DNA of 64,000 nt, taken from the NCBI RefSeq assembly GCF_003070885.1, contig NZ_CP028913.1, positions 310,001 to 374,000 of the forward strand. Reading direction: 5' to 3'. The stretch's first letter is position 1. Every line of letters begins with the position of its first letter. A program made the position numbers and the translations under genes. Below, in pieces: positions 37,764-46,133 of this stretch. The stretch is from Agromyces badenianii. Lineage in GTDB: Bacteria; Actinomycetota; Actinomycetes; Actinomycetales; Microbacteriaceae. The notes beneath the pieces were generated by a model, which had not been told where the DNA came from, ran no database searches, and saw nothing but the letters and a program-made list of their open reading frames with translations.

Positions 37764-38783
37764 TCAGGCCGGCGGGCGGGCCGTCGAGGAGCGCACCCGC
37801 AACTCGTAGGGCAGGGGAGTGGCGGCGGGCGTCGCGGCATCCGTCGTGCTCGGCTCGAGCTCGTCCATCAGGATCTCGACCGCCATCTCGCCCTGCACGC
37901 GGGGGAACTGCGCGACGGTCGTGAGCCCGAAGAAGTCGGAGAGGTCGTGGTCGTCGATGCCGACGATCGAGACGTCGCGCGGCACGACGAGGCCGAGGTC
38001 GCGTGCGGCGAGCATCGAGCCGATCGCCATCTCGTCGGATGCCGCGTAGATCGCCGTCGGTCGGTCGTGCGGTGCGCCGAGCAGCTGCTTGGCGGCGTGG
38101 TACCCGCCGCGGATCGTGAAGTCGGCGGGAGCGAAGAGTCGAGGGTCGACCTCGATGGCGGCGTCGCGCAGGGCGCCTTCGTAGCCGATGCGACGGTTCG
38201 TCGGCAGGTGGAAGTCCATGTCGAACTCGAGGTGTCCGCCGATGTGGGCGATGCGGGTGTGGCCGAGGCCGATGAGGTGCTCGGTCGCGAGCCGGGCGAC
38301 CGCGACGTCGTCGATCGTGAGGGTGCGCACCCCCGGGATCGGTCCGCCGACGCCGACGAGCGGCTTGCCGAGTTCGTGCAGGCGGGCGACCTCGGGCTCG
38401 GTGAGTTCGAGCGAGACCGCGATGACCGCGTCGACGCGTCGGCGCAGGAGGAAGTGCTCGAAGACGCTCGCGCGCTCCTGCCCGTCGCCCGAGAGGTTGT
38501 AGAGCGTGAGGTCGTAGCCGCTGCGGAGCAACGACTGCTGCGCGCCTTCGAGCACGGAGGAGAAGAACCAGCGGTTGAGGAAGGGGATGACCACGCCGAT
38601 GTTGCGCGTGCGCCCCGAGGCCAGGCTCGAGGCGTTGGAGGAGACGACGTAGCCGAGCCGGGCGGCGGCCTCTTCGACCTTCGCCTTCGAGGTGGGCGAC
38701 ACGTGCCCGCGGCCGCTGAGTGCGCGCGAGACCGTCGCGGTGGACACCCCCGCGAGTCTCGCGACCTCTTCGATCCCGGCCAT
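37764..38783 (-). CDS. LacI-family transcriptional regulator
   Basis: A 339-residue repressor. The helix-turn-helix is at residues 1-25 (IEEVARLAGVSTATVSRALS), with the hinge helix near 45-58 (SSNASSLASG). The periplasmic-binding-like core contains VIPFLNRWFFSSVLEGAQQS near residue 65. It probably senses a sugar. The LacI-type operators in the window lie 7 kb away in the maltodextrin control region. This protein could bind them, but that is inference. GAGGAG precedes the ATG. Confidence 0.9.
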   Translation of the reverse strand: MAGIEEVARLAGVSTATVSRALSGRGHVSPTSKAKVEEAAARLGYVVSSNASSLASGRTRNIGVVIPFLNRWFFSSVLEGAQQSLLRSGYDLTLYNLSGDGQERASVFEHFLLRRRVDAVIAVSLELTEPEVARLHELGKPLVGVGGPIPGVRTLTIDDVAVARLATEHLIGLGHTRIAHIGGHLEFDMDFHLPTNRRIGYEGALRDAAIEVDPRLFAPADFTIRGGYHAAKQLLGAPHDRPTAIYAASDEMAIGSMLAARDLGLVVPRDVSIVGIDDHDLSDFFGLTTVAQFPRVQGEMAVEILMDELEPSTTDAATPAATPLPYELRVRSSTARPPA

Positions 38784-38792
38784 GGCTCCTCA

Positions 38793-38831
38793 TTCCCGGC
38801 CTCGCCGAGTCGTTCCCGGCCTCGCCGAGTC
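38793..38831. repeat. 20-bp tandem duplication in the lacI leader
   Basis: TTCCCGGCCTCGCCGAGTC occurs at 38793-38811 and 38813-38831, just upstream of the LacI-type gene (between its TAGGAT at 38838-38843 and its ribosome-binding site). The arrangement duplicates part of the 5' untranslated region. Confidence 0.8.
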
Positions 38832-38874
38832 AGGGGAATCCTATCGCCCGGTCTGCGACGCCCCGCGTGGCGGA

Positions 38875-38903
38875 TTGTCTGGACAGATCGGGTGCGGTAG
38901 AAA
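38875..38903 (+). promoter_or_regulatory. Promoter for the 54-residue membrane protein and PH-domain genes
   Basis: TTGTCT (38875-38880) and TAGAAA (38898-38903) are separated by exactly 17 bp, about 66 bp before the GTG of the small membrane protein. Confidence 0.55.
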
Positions 38904-38968
38904 TGCGTGGCGGGGCCGGGTCGGGGGCGGCGGCTTGCCCCAGTCGCCGTCTTGAAGGGAAAGCACCC

Positions 38969-39133
38969 GTGAAGTGGCTCAAGGGCATCGCCGTGGCGTT
39001 GGTCGTGATCTTCGCCTTGTTCTACATGATCAGTCGACCTGAGGACGCCGCGAACGTCGTGCAGGGCGCCTTCGGCGCGGTCGTATCGGCATCCGAGGCA
39101 GTGGGCAGGTTCTTCACCTCCCTCGCCACATGA
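38969..39133 (+). CDS. Small single-span membrane protein of unknown function
   Basis: A 54-residue protein. It starts at GTG 38969, after a strong ribosome-binding site (GAAGGGA at 38954-38960). Residues 5-23 form one TM helix (GIAVALVVIFALFYMIS); the rest is a short amphipathic tail (NVVQGAFGAVVSASEAVGRF). It lies four bases before the PH-domain gene, suggesting an operon. The function is not recognisable. Confidence 0.65.
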   Translation: MKWLKGIAVALVVIFALFYMISRPEDAANVVQGAFGAVVSASEAVGRFFTSLAT

Positions 39134-39137
39134 CGCC

Positions 39138-39788
39138 ATGAGCGTGTTCGGCTTCGACCCGCGCGTCGAGCGGCATCTCATCGCCGACGAGGGCGAGGTG
39201 ATCGTCGACGAGGTGCGCAAGCACTGGGCCGCGATCGTCGGCGCGATGCTCGAGATGCTCGCGGCGATCCCGGCGCTGCTGCTCCTGGCGTGGGTGCCCT
39301 CGCAGCTGTACTGGTTGCCGTTGTTCCTCGCCCTCTTCCTCGCCGTGCACGGGCTGTGGCGCATCCTGCAGGCCCGCATGGACCGCTTCGTGATCACCAA
39401 CATGCGGGTGTTCCGCGTGCACGGGATCCTCTCGCAGCGCATCGCCACGATGCCGATCTCGCGGATCCTCGACATCTCGGTGCACATGCCGATCATCGGC
39501 CGCATCTTCGGCTACGGCCACTTCGTGTTCGAGTCGGCGGCGCAAGACCAGGGGCTCCGCGAGATCCGCTTCGTCGGGTCGCCCGATCAGCGCGGGGCCA
39601 CGATCCAGCGGGTCATCCAGCGCTCCGGCCTGCGCGGGCCCGCGCGACCTGTGCGCCGCGACGACGAGTACGACCGCAGCCGCACGCCCAGGTACGACCC
39701 CGCCCCGCGACCCGATCTCTACGACACGAGGCCGCAGCGAGACCAGAACGACACCGCCGAGATGCCGTGGTGGCGCGCGTCGAACTGA
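39138..39788 (+). CDS. PH-domain (bPH2, YdbT-like) membrane protein
   Basis: A 216-residue protein with two TMs (near residues 36-52 and 56-72), followed by a bacterial PH2 domain (DRFVITNMRVFRVHGILSQR, then MPISRILDISVHMPIIGRIF). The C-terminal 45 residues are disordered and rich in R, D and Y. Such proteins are membrane-associated and poorly understood. It is preceded by the 54-residue membrane protein. Confidence 0.85.
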   Translation: MSVFGFDPRVERHLIADEGEVIVDEVRKHWAAIVGAMLEMLAAIPALLLLAWVPSQLYWLPLFLALFLAVHGLWRILQARMDRFVITNMRVFRVHGILSQRIATMPISRILDISVHMPIIGRIFGYGHFVFESAAQDQGLREIRFVGSPDQRGATIQRVIQRSGLRGPARPVRRDDEYDRSRTPRYDPAPRPDLYDTRPQRDQNDTAEMPWWRASN

Positions 39789-39921
39789 CGTGGCCGAGTG
39801 GGATGCAACCGGCATCGCGCGGAATGCGGTGCGGCGGGCTCGCCGCCGATTTCACGCACCGGCCCTCGGCGGGTATTCTTGACAGGCCCCCGGTCGTGTG
39901 CAGAACGTGGTCGGGTGCAAT

Positions 39922-40006
39922 GGCGAGTTACCCAAGCGGCCAAAGGGATCTGACTGTAAATCAGACTGCTCAGCATTCGGGGGTTCGAATCCCTCACTCG
40001 CCACCA
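39922..40006 (+). tRNA. tRNA-Tyr (GTA)
   Basis: A class II tRNA with a long variable arm. The acceptor stem GGCGAGT (39922-39928) pairs with ACTCGCC (39996-40002), the anticodon stem TCTGA/TCAGA encloses the loop CTGTAAA with anticodon GTA, and the T-loop is TTCGAAT. The CCA tail is encoded (40004-40006). Confidence 0.97.
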
Positions 40007-40010
40007 GAGA

Positions 40011-40030
40011 AGCCCCGGTCAGCCGGGGCT
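40011..40030 (+). terminator. Hairpin terminator after tRNA-Tyr
   Basis: AGCCCCGG (40011-40018) pairs perfectly with CCGGGGCT (40023-40030) with a four-base loop. Only a short T-run (TTT) follows. Confidence 0.7.
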
Positions 40031-40117
40031 TTCGTGGTTTCGGGCGCGGTCTTCGACGTCAGCAGCTGTGCTCGGTTCTCCTCGCTCGGCGCGGCGCGGT
40101 CGCACTAGTTTGAACGC

Positions 40118-40990
40118 ATGAGTGAACACGAGTCGTCGACCGGTGACCACGAAGCGGCGCGTGCCCATGGCGCGAGGGATGCCGCGGCATCCGCTGCCCT
40201 GCTCGAGCTCGCTCGCCGCATCGCGCTGCAAGCGGCGGAGTTCGCGCTCGACGCGCGGCGCGGCGGGGTCAGCGTGGCCGCCACGAAGTCGTCGCCCGTC
40301 GACATCGTGACCGCGGTCGACCGGGACACCGAGGCGCTCATCCGCCGGCTCATCCTCGAGGCGAGGCCCGACGACGGCATCGTCGGCGAAGAGGACGACG
40401 CCCTCGTCGGTACGAGCGGCGTGAACTGGGTGGTCGACCCGATCGACGGCACCGTGAACTTCCTCTACGGCATTCCGGCCTGGGCGATCAGCATCGCGGT
40501 CGTCGAGGGCTCGGCCGACCCCGCAGCCTGGACCGCGATCGCCGGAGTCGTCGTCAACCCGAGCACGGGGGAGGTGTTCGAGGCCGCGGCCGGCGGCGGC
40601 GCGCGACTCGACGGGCGAAAGATCCGAGCGAATGCGGATGTCTCGCTCGCGCAGGCCCTCGTCGGCACCGGGTTCTCGTACTCGGCCGAGGGGCGACGCG
40701 CGCAGGCCGAGGTGCTCGTGACGCTGCTGCCGAAGGCGCGAGACGTCCGTCGCATCGGTTCCGCCGCGCTCGATCTCTGCGCGGTCGCCGCCGGTCGCCT
40801 CGACGCGTACTACGAGAGCGGGCTGCACCCGTGGGATCACGCGGCCGGAGCCCTGATCGCCCGAGAAGCCGGGGCCAGGGTCGGCGGCCCTGCCGGCGGT
40901 CCGGCAACCGTCGAGCTCGTGGTCGCTGCGGCGCCCTCGCTCTCCGACGAGCTCACCGAAGCACTGCGCGCCGCCGGAGTGGATGCCTGA
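40118..40990 (+). CDS. Inositol-monophosphatase-family phosphatase
   Basis: A 290-residue lithium-sensitive-type phosphatase. The metal-binding motif WVVDPIDGTVNFLYGIP lies near residue 107, the first Asp/Glu ligands are in GIVGEEDD near residue 88, and the C-terminal motif is WDHAAGALIAREAGARVG near residue 238. Substrates could be inositol phosphate, histidinol phosphate or PAP. No neighbouring gene helps. TAGTTT (40106-40111) lies six nucleotides before the ATG. Confidence 0.9.
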   Translation: MSEHESSTGDHEAARAHGARDAAASAALLELARRIALQAAEFALDARRGGVSVAATKSSPVDIVTAVDRDTEALIRRLILEARPDDGIVGEEDDALVGTSGVNWVVDPIDGTVNFLYGIPAWAISIAVVEGSADPAAWTAIAGVVVNPSTGEVFEAAAGGGARLDGRKIRANADVSLAQALVGTGFSYSAEGRRAQAEVLVTLLPKARDVRRIGSAALDLCAVAAGRLDAYYESGLHPWDHAAGALIAREAGARVGGPAGGPATVELVVAAAPSLSDELTEALRAAGVDA

Positions 40991-41244
40991 CCCGGGAGCG
41001 GCGCGCCGGTGCGCGGCGCACTGGTGCCGCGGCCGGCTTCGGCGGGTGACTCCCGTTCTCTTACGTAATCATGCGGATGTCGCGCGGGCCTGCCGCGCCG
41101 GCACCTGAGAATCTCCGGTTCGTATGGCATGCACAGCTGAGACCGGGGTAGTCTTCTTTATCAAGCTGTTATCTCGGCGTGATGTCGGGATGTCCACCTC
41201 CCCCCATCCTTGTTCGCTCCACGACGCCGAGAGTTCCCCCACAC

Positions 41245-42810
41245 GTGCTCGAGTCCCCTCTCGTGCCCGACGGTTCATCGCCAGGCACCCAGGTCCCTTC
41301 GCGGCCTGAGCGACCCCTGACCCGTCGTGAGCTTCGTGAACGCGAGGCGGCAGCCGCGGTGCAGGCGGCGGCTCCCGCGGCCCCGGCAGCGCCGGTGACG
41401 ACAGCGCCGGTGTCGACGGATGCCTCGTGGCAACCGCGTCTCGCGCCTGCGGCCGCACCCGCTGCCCTGTCCGACCAGGCGCTCCTTCGCCCCCGTCGTT
41501 CGGCGGCCAGCACCGCTCCCGCCCTCGCCGCTGGCGCACCTCGCATCCCGACCTCACCGGCCGAGCCGGTCGACCGCCCCGTCGGCAGGAACTCGGCCTT
41601 CGCTGTTTCCCGACCCGCGCCGGCGCCCGAGGTCGCCGTCGACGCGCTCTTCGCCGGGCTCGCCACCGACGCACCCGAGACGGAGTCGTCCGGCGACGCA
41701 CCTCGTCGAGAGCGCGCCTCCGAAGCGCTGCGCGCCTCGCGCGCCGAGCGCAAGGCGGCGAAGTCCGTCGAGGGCACGACCGACACTCCTCGGAATTCGT
41801 TCCCTGCTGAGCCGGTGCGCGAGGCCGAAGCGGTGGTCGACGATTTCGCCGCCTTGATCGCGGCATCGGCCGGAGCCGCGCCCGTCGCCCCAGCGGTCGC
41901 GCAAGCGGGTGCCGTCGCACCGCCCGCGGTGCGGGTCGCTGCAGACTCGACGCCGGCCGCTCCCGCGGCGGAGGCGCCGACCGAGCGGCCGAGGCGCGCG
42001 GCCAGCACCGTGCCCCGGCGAAACCCGGCACGCACACCCGCCGCGGCGACTGCCCCGAGCGGTCCCGTCGGGCCCGCCGCCAAGAGCCGGGTGACGCGAT
42101 CGAGCCGCATCGCTCGTGTGTCCAGCGGATTCGCGGCGATGGGCTTCGCCGCACTGCTCGCGGTCGCGACATCCGTGCCGGCGCTCTCGCTGCTCTCGCC
42201 CGCCGACGTGCAGGCCATGGCCCTCACCGGCGATGCGCTCGGCAGCGAACCCGGTCAGCAGGTCGAGATCACCGGCGGCACGCTCGCCCAGACGGTCGAG
42301 CGCGAGGCCTACGCCACGCAGACGATCGACGAGTACGCGCGTGCGGCCGGCATCCGGGCGGAGGCGACGTTCACGAACAACCCGGCGGGCACCGTCCAGT
42401 GGCCGTTCGCGGTCGGCGTGCACATCGGCGACCAGTTCGGCTACCGCGACTGCGCCGGCTGCTCGAGCGACCACGGTGGTCAGGACTTCAACCCCGGGCT
42501 GGGCGCCGAGATCCAGTCGATCGCCGACGGCACGGTGGCGAACTCGACCGACTCGGGCGGATCCCTCGGCGTCGTCATGATGATCGACCACGTCATCGAC
42601 GGCGAACGCATCACGAGTGTCTACGCGCACATGGAGTACGGCTCGCGCCGCTTCGAGACCGGCGACACGGTGCGGGTCGGCGACGTCATCGGGCAGACGG
42701 GCGACACCGGCATGTCGACGGGCCCGCACCTGCACTTCGAGATCCGCCTCGGCGGCATGGGCGGCACCAAGGTCGACCCGCTCGTCTGGCTGTACGAGAA
42801 CACGAACTGA
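41245..42810 (+). CDS. Membrane-anchored M23 metallopeptidase (LytM-like)
   Basis: A cell-wall endopeptidase of about 521 residues. The first roughly 290 residues are low-complexity A/P/R/E (cytoplasmic), then one TM (GFAALLAVATSVPALSLL). The C-terminal M23 domain has the zinc motifs HGGQDF and HLHFEIRLGG, with YAHM between. This is a type II membrane protein exposing the peptidase outside. The start is uncertain. GTG 41245 is chosen because the TRRELREREAAAAV segment common in these N-termini follows soon after; GTG 41179 or ATG 41182 would add about 22 proline-rich residues. The 254-bp upstream region shows no riboswitch I can support. Confidence 0.82.
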   Translation: MLESPLVPDGSSPGTQVPSRPERPLTRRELREREAAAAVQAAAPAAPAAPVTTAPVSTDASWQPRLAPAAAPAALSDQALLRPRRSAASTAPALAAGAPRIPTSPAEPVDRPVGRNSAFAVSRPAPAPEVAVDALFAGLATDAPETESSGDAPRRERASEALRASRAERKAAKSVEGTTDTPRNSFPAEPVREAEAVVDDFAALIAASAGAAPVAPAVAQAGAVAPPAVRVAADSTPAAPAAEAPTERPRRAASTVPRRNPARTPAAATAPSGPVGPAAKSRVTRSSRIARVSSGFAAMGFAALLAVATSVPALSLLSPADVQAMALTGDALGSEPGQQVEITGGTLAQTVEREAYATQTIDEYARAAGIRAEATFTNNPAGTVQWPFAVGVHIGDQFGYRDCAGCSSDHGGQDFNPGLGAEIQSIADGTVANSTDSGGSLGVVMMIDHVIDGERITSVYAHMEYGSRRFETGDTVRVGDVIGQTGDTGMSTGPHLHFEIRLGGMGGTKVDPLVWLYENTN

Positions 42811-42892
42811 CCTGCGGCCGCGGTGTTGCGTTCGGCGGTTCGGTTCCTCGCCATCCCAGCCACATCGTCGGCACCTGTGGCTTGGCGCGAGT

Positions 42893-42950
42893 TGCAGGGG
42901 ATTCCCGAGCTTGCCCCCTCTGAGCCGGCCATAGCCGCGATTCCCCTGCA
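42893..42950. repeat. 58-bp palindromic element A2
   Basis: It begins TGCAGGGGA (42893-42901) and ends TCCCCTGCA (42942-42950). It is the same 58-bp length as A1 and A3 and lies 65 bp upstream of the nuclease-domain gene at 43016. Confidence 0.9.
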
Positions 42951-43015
42951 CGGGAGGGCCTGAGCTTATCCACAGGCAGCGGAGGTGAACCTGCCGCACG
43001 CGCGAGACTCTCGCT

Positions 43016-43966
43016 TTGACCTCAGTCCACGCCTCCGTGGTTCACCCGCCGCCGGCAGCTGCAGCGGCAGCGGCAGCGGCTACAGCGGTGCGAGCGCGCG
43101 GCGGCGTGGTTCCGGTGCGGGTGCTCGACGAGCTGGGAGTGACGAAGTCAGCCAGAGTCGCTGCGATCGGCGCCGGAGCGCTGATGAGCGTCCGGCAGGG
43201 CTGGTACAGCGTGCCCGATGCGCCGCCTGACGTCGTGAGCGCGGTGCGTGTCGGCGGTGCGCTGACTGCGGCATCCGTCGCGAGGCTGCACGGCCTCTGG
43301 CTCCTCGGCGATGCGCGACTGCACGTTCGGGTTCCAGGCAGTGCATCCCGACTGCGGTCGCCCGACGATCGAAGCGTTCCCCTCGCACCCTCGCACAGCG
43401 TCTGCGTGCACTACCGCGAGCGGCCAGGAGGTGCGGGAGACCTGCCGGCGCGCGACGGCCTGCCGCGTGCCCTCGCAGAGATGTTCAGTTGCGCCGGGCC
43501 GTTGCCGGCGATGATCGCGGTCGACTCGGCACTGAACTCGGGCGAGCTCGGGGCGGCGGGGAGAGCCGAGCTGCGCACACTCGTCGGAGGAGCGCACCGA
43601 CGGCTCGTCGACGCCGCGGACGCCGGGTGCGACTCGGGGCTCGAGACCATCGCCCGGATGCTGCTGGTCTCGAGACGGGTGCGTCATCGCACGCAGGCGT
43701 GGATCGCAGGGGTCGGACGCGTCGACCTGCTGATCGGCGATCGGCTCGTCGTCGAGCTCGACGGTGCGGGATTCCACATCGATCGTCCCGACTTCGAGAA
43801 GGATCGCCGCAGAGGCCTCGAGCTCGCACGGCAGGGGTATCTGCTCGTGCGGCTCACCTATCGGATGGTCGTCAACGACGGGGAGACGACCCGCGCCACG
43901 CTGCTCGCGCTCATCGCACGCGGCGATCACCGGTGGGGTGTGCGAGCGCAGCATCACGTGCGGTGA
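43016..43966 (+). CDS. DUF559/Vsr-like nuclease-domain protein bracketed by A elements
   Basis: A 316-residue protein. Residues 28-75 resemble the AbiEi/HTH-like N-terminus found with this family (TKSARVAAIGAGALMSVRQG). The C-terminal 100 residues are a DUF559-type Vsr/PD-(D/E)XK fold: GLETIARMLL near residue 206, RVDLLIGDRLVVELDGAGFH near 226-245, and then FEKDRRRGLELARQGYLLVR. Asp and Glu are in the expected catalytic positions. The TTG start at 43016 has a GAGACT box six nucleotides upstream; a GTG at 43037 is an alternative. 58-bp elements lie 65 bp before and 62 bp after it. The function is unknown. Confidence 0.75.
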   Translation: MTSVHASVVHPPPAAAAAAAAATAVRARGGVVPVRVLDELGVTKSARVAAIGAGALMSVRQGWYSVPDAPPDVVSAVRVGGALTAASVARLHGLWLLGDARLHVRVPGSASRLRSPDDRSVPLAPSHSVCVHYRERPGGAGDLPARDGLPRALAEMFSCAGPLPAMIAVDSALNSGELGAAGRAELRTLVGGAHRRLVDAADAGCDSGLETIARMLLVSRRVRHRTQAWIAGVGRVDLLIGDRLVVELDGAGFHIDRPDFEKDRRRGLELARQGYLLVRLTYRMVVNDGETTRATLLALIARGDHRWGVRAQHHVR

Positions 43967-43987
43967 GTGAGCGTGCGGTGAGCGAGG
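43958..43987. repeat. 15-bp tandem duplication spanning the stop codon of the DUF559 gene
   Basis: GTGCGGTGAGTGAGC (43958-43972), which contains the stop TGA, is followed by GTGCGGTGAGCGAGG (43973-43987), 13 of 15 identical. Confidence 0.75.
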
Positions 43988-44028
43988 CTCCGTCGCCGGC
44001 CATGGACGGTGGAGTGAGGCGTCAGGAT

Positions 44029-44086
44029 TGCAGGGGATTCCGGCTCGTAGGCCTCCCAGAAGGGCCAACAAAGGGAATCCCCTGCA
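44029..44086. repeat. 58-bp palindromic element A3
   Basis: TGCAGGGGATTC (44029-44040) and GAATCCCCTGCA (44075-44086) are perfect 12-bp inverted arms. It is exactly 58 bp, like A1 and A2. It lies 62 bp downstream of the DUF559 gene and 100 bp beyond the end of the GH13 gene on the other strand. Confidence 0.9.
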
Positions 44087-44186
44087 GCGTGCGAGTCCCG
44101 GGTAGGGCGCGCGCTGCCCGAGCGCGGTGGGGCAGTGCGCGCGCAGCCCGCACCGCGCGCCGGCGCGCAGCGCGACCGAGCGCGGC

Positions 44187-45869
44187 CTACGCCGTGAGCC
44201 AGGCCGTGGTGTCGGCGGGCAGCACGCGCGCGTCGAGCGGCTCGCTCGACAGCAGCACCTCACCGTCGGGCAGCTCGACCGGCTCGCTGCCGGTGTTGGC
44301 GACCACGACGAGATCGCCGTTCCGGAACGCCACGACCGAGTCGGGGAAGCCGGGCAGCCATTCGAGGGTGCCGGCGCCGAGGTCGCGCGCGCGCCGTAGG
44401 GCGAGGGCATCACGGTAGAGCGACAGCGTCGACGTCGGGTCGCCGAGCTGGCGATCGCGCGCGAGCGACGCCCACTGTGCGGGTTGCGGCAGCCACGAGG
44501 CATCCGACGGCCCGAAGCCGTAGGAGGGAGCGGCGGATTCCCAGGGCAGGGGCACGCGGCATCCATCGCGCCCGTACCGCTCGCCCGCCGTGCGGAACCA
44601 GGTCGGGTCTTGACGGGCATCGTCGGGCAGGTCGATGACCTCGGGCAGGCCGAGCTCTTCACCCTGGTAGAGGTAGACCGAACCGGGCAGCGCGAGCATG
44701 AGCGCGGTCGCGGCACGGGCGCGGCGCAGGCCGGGCGCGTACTCGGGCAGGCCCTTCGAGCGGGGGCCGAGGCCGTGGCCCTGCGGGTTCGGCTCGGTGA
44801 CCGACAGGCGGGTCGCGTGACGAACCACGTCGTGGTTCGAGAGCACCCAGGTCGACGGGGCGCCGACGGCGGAGAACGCGTCGAGCGAGTCGTCGATCAC
44901 GCGGCGCAGCGCGTCGGCGTTCCACGGCGTCTCGAGGTAGGCGAAGTTGAACGCCTGGTGCATCTCGTCGGGGCGCACCCACTTCGCGACACGGGGCAGG
45001 GGGTCGACCCACGCCTCGGCGGCGAGGATGCGGTCGCCGGGGTACTCGTCGAGCAGCGCCCGCCAATCGCGGTAGATCTCGTGCACGCCGTCTTGGCCCC
45101 AGTAGGGCGCGCTGTCGCCGGGCTCGGCTGAGATCTGGGGTTCGAGGGGCACTCCGGATGCCGCGGGCGCGCCGCCGCCCATGCTGCCGCCCTCGGCCGG
45201 GGGCGTGTAGTCGGGCAGGCCCTCGGCCTTGATCATGCCGTGGGCGACATCGACGCGGAACCCGTCGACACCGCGGTCGAGCCAGAAGCGGAGGATGCGG
45301 CGGAACTCCTCGCGGACCTCTTCGTTGGTCCAGTCGAAGTCGGGCTGCGAGCTGTCGAAGAGGTGCAGGTACCACTGTCCGGGGGTGCCGTCGGCTTCGA
45401 GCACCCGCGACCAGGCGGGGCCGCCGAAGATGGACTCCCAGTTGTTCGGAGCCTCGCCGCCGTCGGCGCCGCGGCCGTCGCGGAAGAGGTAGCGGGCGCG
45501 CTCGGGGCTGCCCGGTGCGGCCGCGAGGGCGGCCTGGAACCACTCGTGCGCGTCTGAGGAGTGGTTCGGCACGAGGTCGACGATGACGCGGATGCCGCGG
45601 CCATGCGCTTCGGCGACCATCGCGTCGAAGTCGGTGAGCGTGCCGAAGAGCGGGTCGACGTCGCAGTAGTCGGCGACGTCGTAGCCTGCATCGCGCTGCG
45701 GCGAGGTGTAGAAGGGGGAGAGCCAGATCGCATCGATGCCGAGCTCCTGCAGCGCGCCGAGCCGCGAAGTGATGCCGGCGAGGTCGCCCATGCCGTCGCC
45801 GTTCGCGTCGGCGAACGACCGGGGGTAGATCTGGTAGATCGCGGCAGTGCGCCACCATTCGGAAGTCAT
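44187..45869 (-). CDS. GH13 alpha-glucosidase / oligo-glucosidase
   Basis: A 560-residue glycoside hydrolase acting on alpha-1,4 or alpha-1,6 glucosides taken up as maltodextrin or related sugars. GH13 regions are clear: IVDLVPNHSSDAHEWF near residue 97, the nucleophile GFRVDVAHGM near residue 201, acid/base AAEAWVDPL near residue 283, and VLSNHDVVRH near residue 345. No signal peptide is present, so it is cytoplasmic. Divergent from malE. A minus-strand TACAGT (45877-45882) lies seven nucleotides from the ATG, and a LacI-type operator overlaps the -35 region, so it is probably controlled together with the transporter. Confidence 0.93.
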   Translation of the reverse strand: MTSEWWRTAAIYQIYPRSFADANGDGMGDLAGITSRLGALQELGIDAIWLSPFYTSPQRDAGYDVADYCDVDPLFGTLTDFDAMVAEAHGRGIRVIVDLVPNHSSDAHEWFQAALAAAPGSPERARYLFRDGRGADGGEAPNNWESIFGGPAWSRVLEADGTPGQWYLHLFDSSQPDFDWTNEEVREEFRRILRFWLDRGVDGFRVDVAHGMIKAEGLPDYTPPAEGGSMGGGAPAASGVPLEPQISAEPGDSAPYWGQDGVHEIYRDWRALLDEYPGDRILAAEAWVDPLPRVAKWVRPDEMHQAFNFAYLETPWNADALRRVIDDSLDAFSAVGAPSTWVLSNHDVVRHATRLSVTEPNPQGHGLGPRSKGLPEYAPGLRRARAATALMLALPGSVYLYQGEELGLPEVIDLPDDARQDPTWFRTAGERYGRDGCRVPLPWESAAPSYGFGPSDASWLPQPAQWASLARDRQLGDPTSTLSLYRDALALRRARDLGAGTLEWLPGFPDSVVAFRNGDLVVVANTGSEPVELPDGEVLLSSEPLDARVLPADTTAWLTA

Positions 45870-45876
45870 GACCGAA

Positions 45877-46012
45877 ACTGTACGACATCCCCACGACGGA
45901 GTGGAAACGCTTGCAGACCCAAAACGTCACATGTTGGTTACAAACCGGTATCAATGCACGCGTGAACATTTGGTAAAGCACGTCGCGCAAGGTATACCTG
46001 TAATCGCTTGCA
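45877..46012. promoter_or_regulatory. Divergent maltodextrin control region with two LacI-type operators
   Basis: Two sites match TGNAANCGNTTNCA: TGGAAACGCTTGCA (45902-45915), near the -35 of the GH13 promoter, and TGTAATCGCTTGCA (45999-46012), directly after the -10 of the malE promoter. The malE promoter is TTGGTA (45970-45975) and TATACC (45993-45998) with a 17-bp spacer. A repressor of the LacI family should switch both genes. Confidence 0.8.
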
Positions 46013-46133
46013 TAACGCGAGCATTCCAACGGAAGAACGGCCTTTCGGGCACGGTGCCCGTTTCGCACGCGGAACGGGATACCCATCCACCAGCGAAGGC
46101 GCCGATCTCACGCACACTGAGAAGGGCACACCA

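Noticed and set aside
41000..41244. c-di-AMP (ydaO-type) riboswitch upstream of the M23 peptidase
   Set aside because: Such riboswitches precede actinobacterial wall hydrolases, but I could not find the conserved ydaO core sequences or a convincing fold.
42887..44096. Target-site duplication GCGAGT around the A2-A3 unit
   Set aside because: The left copy abuts A2, but the right copy is four bases away from A3. A 6-bp match at unequal distance is likely chance.
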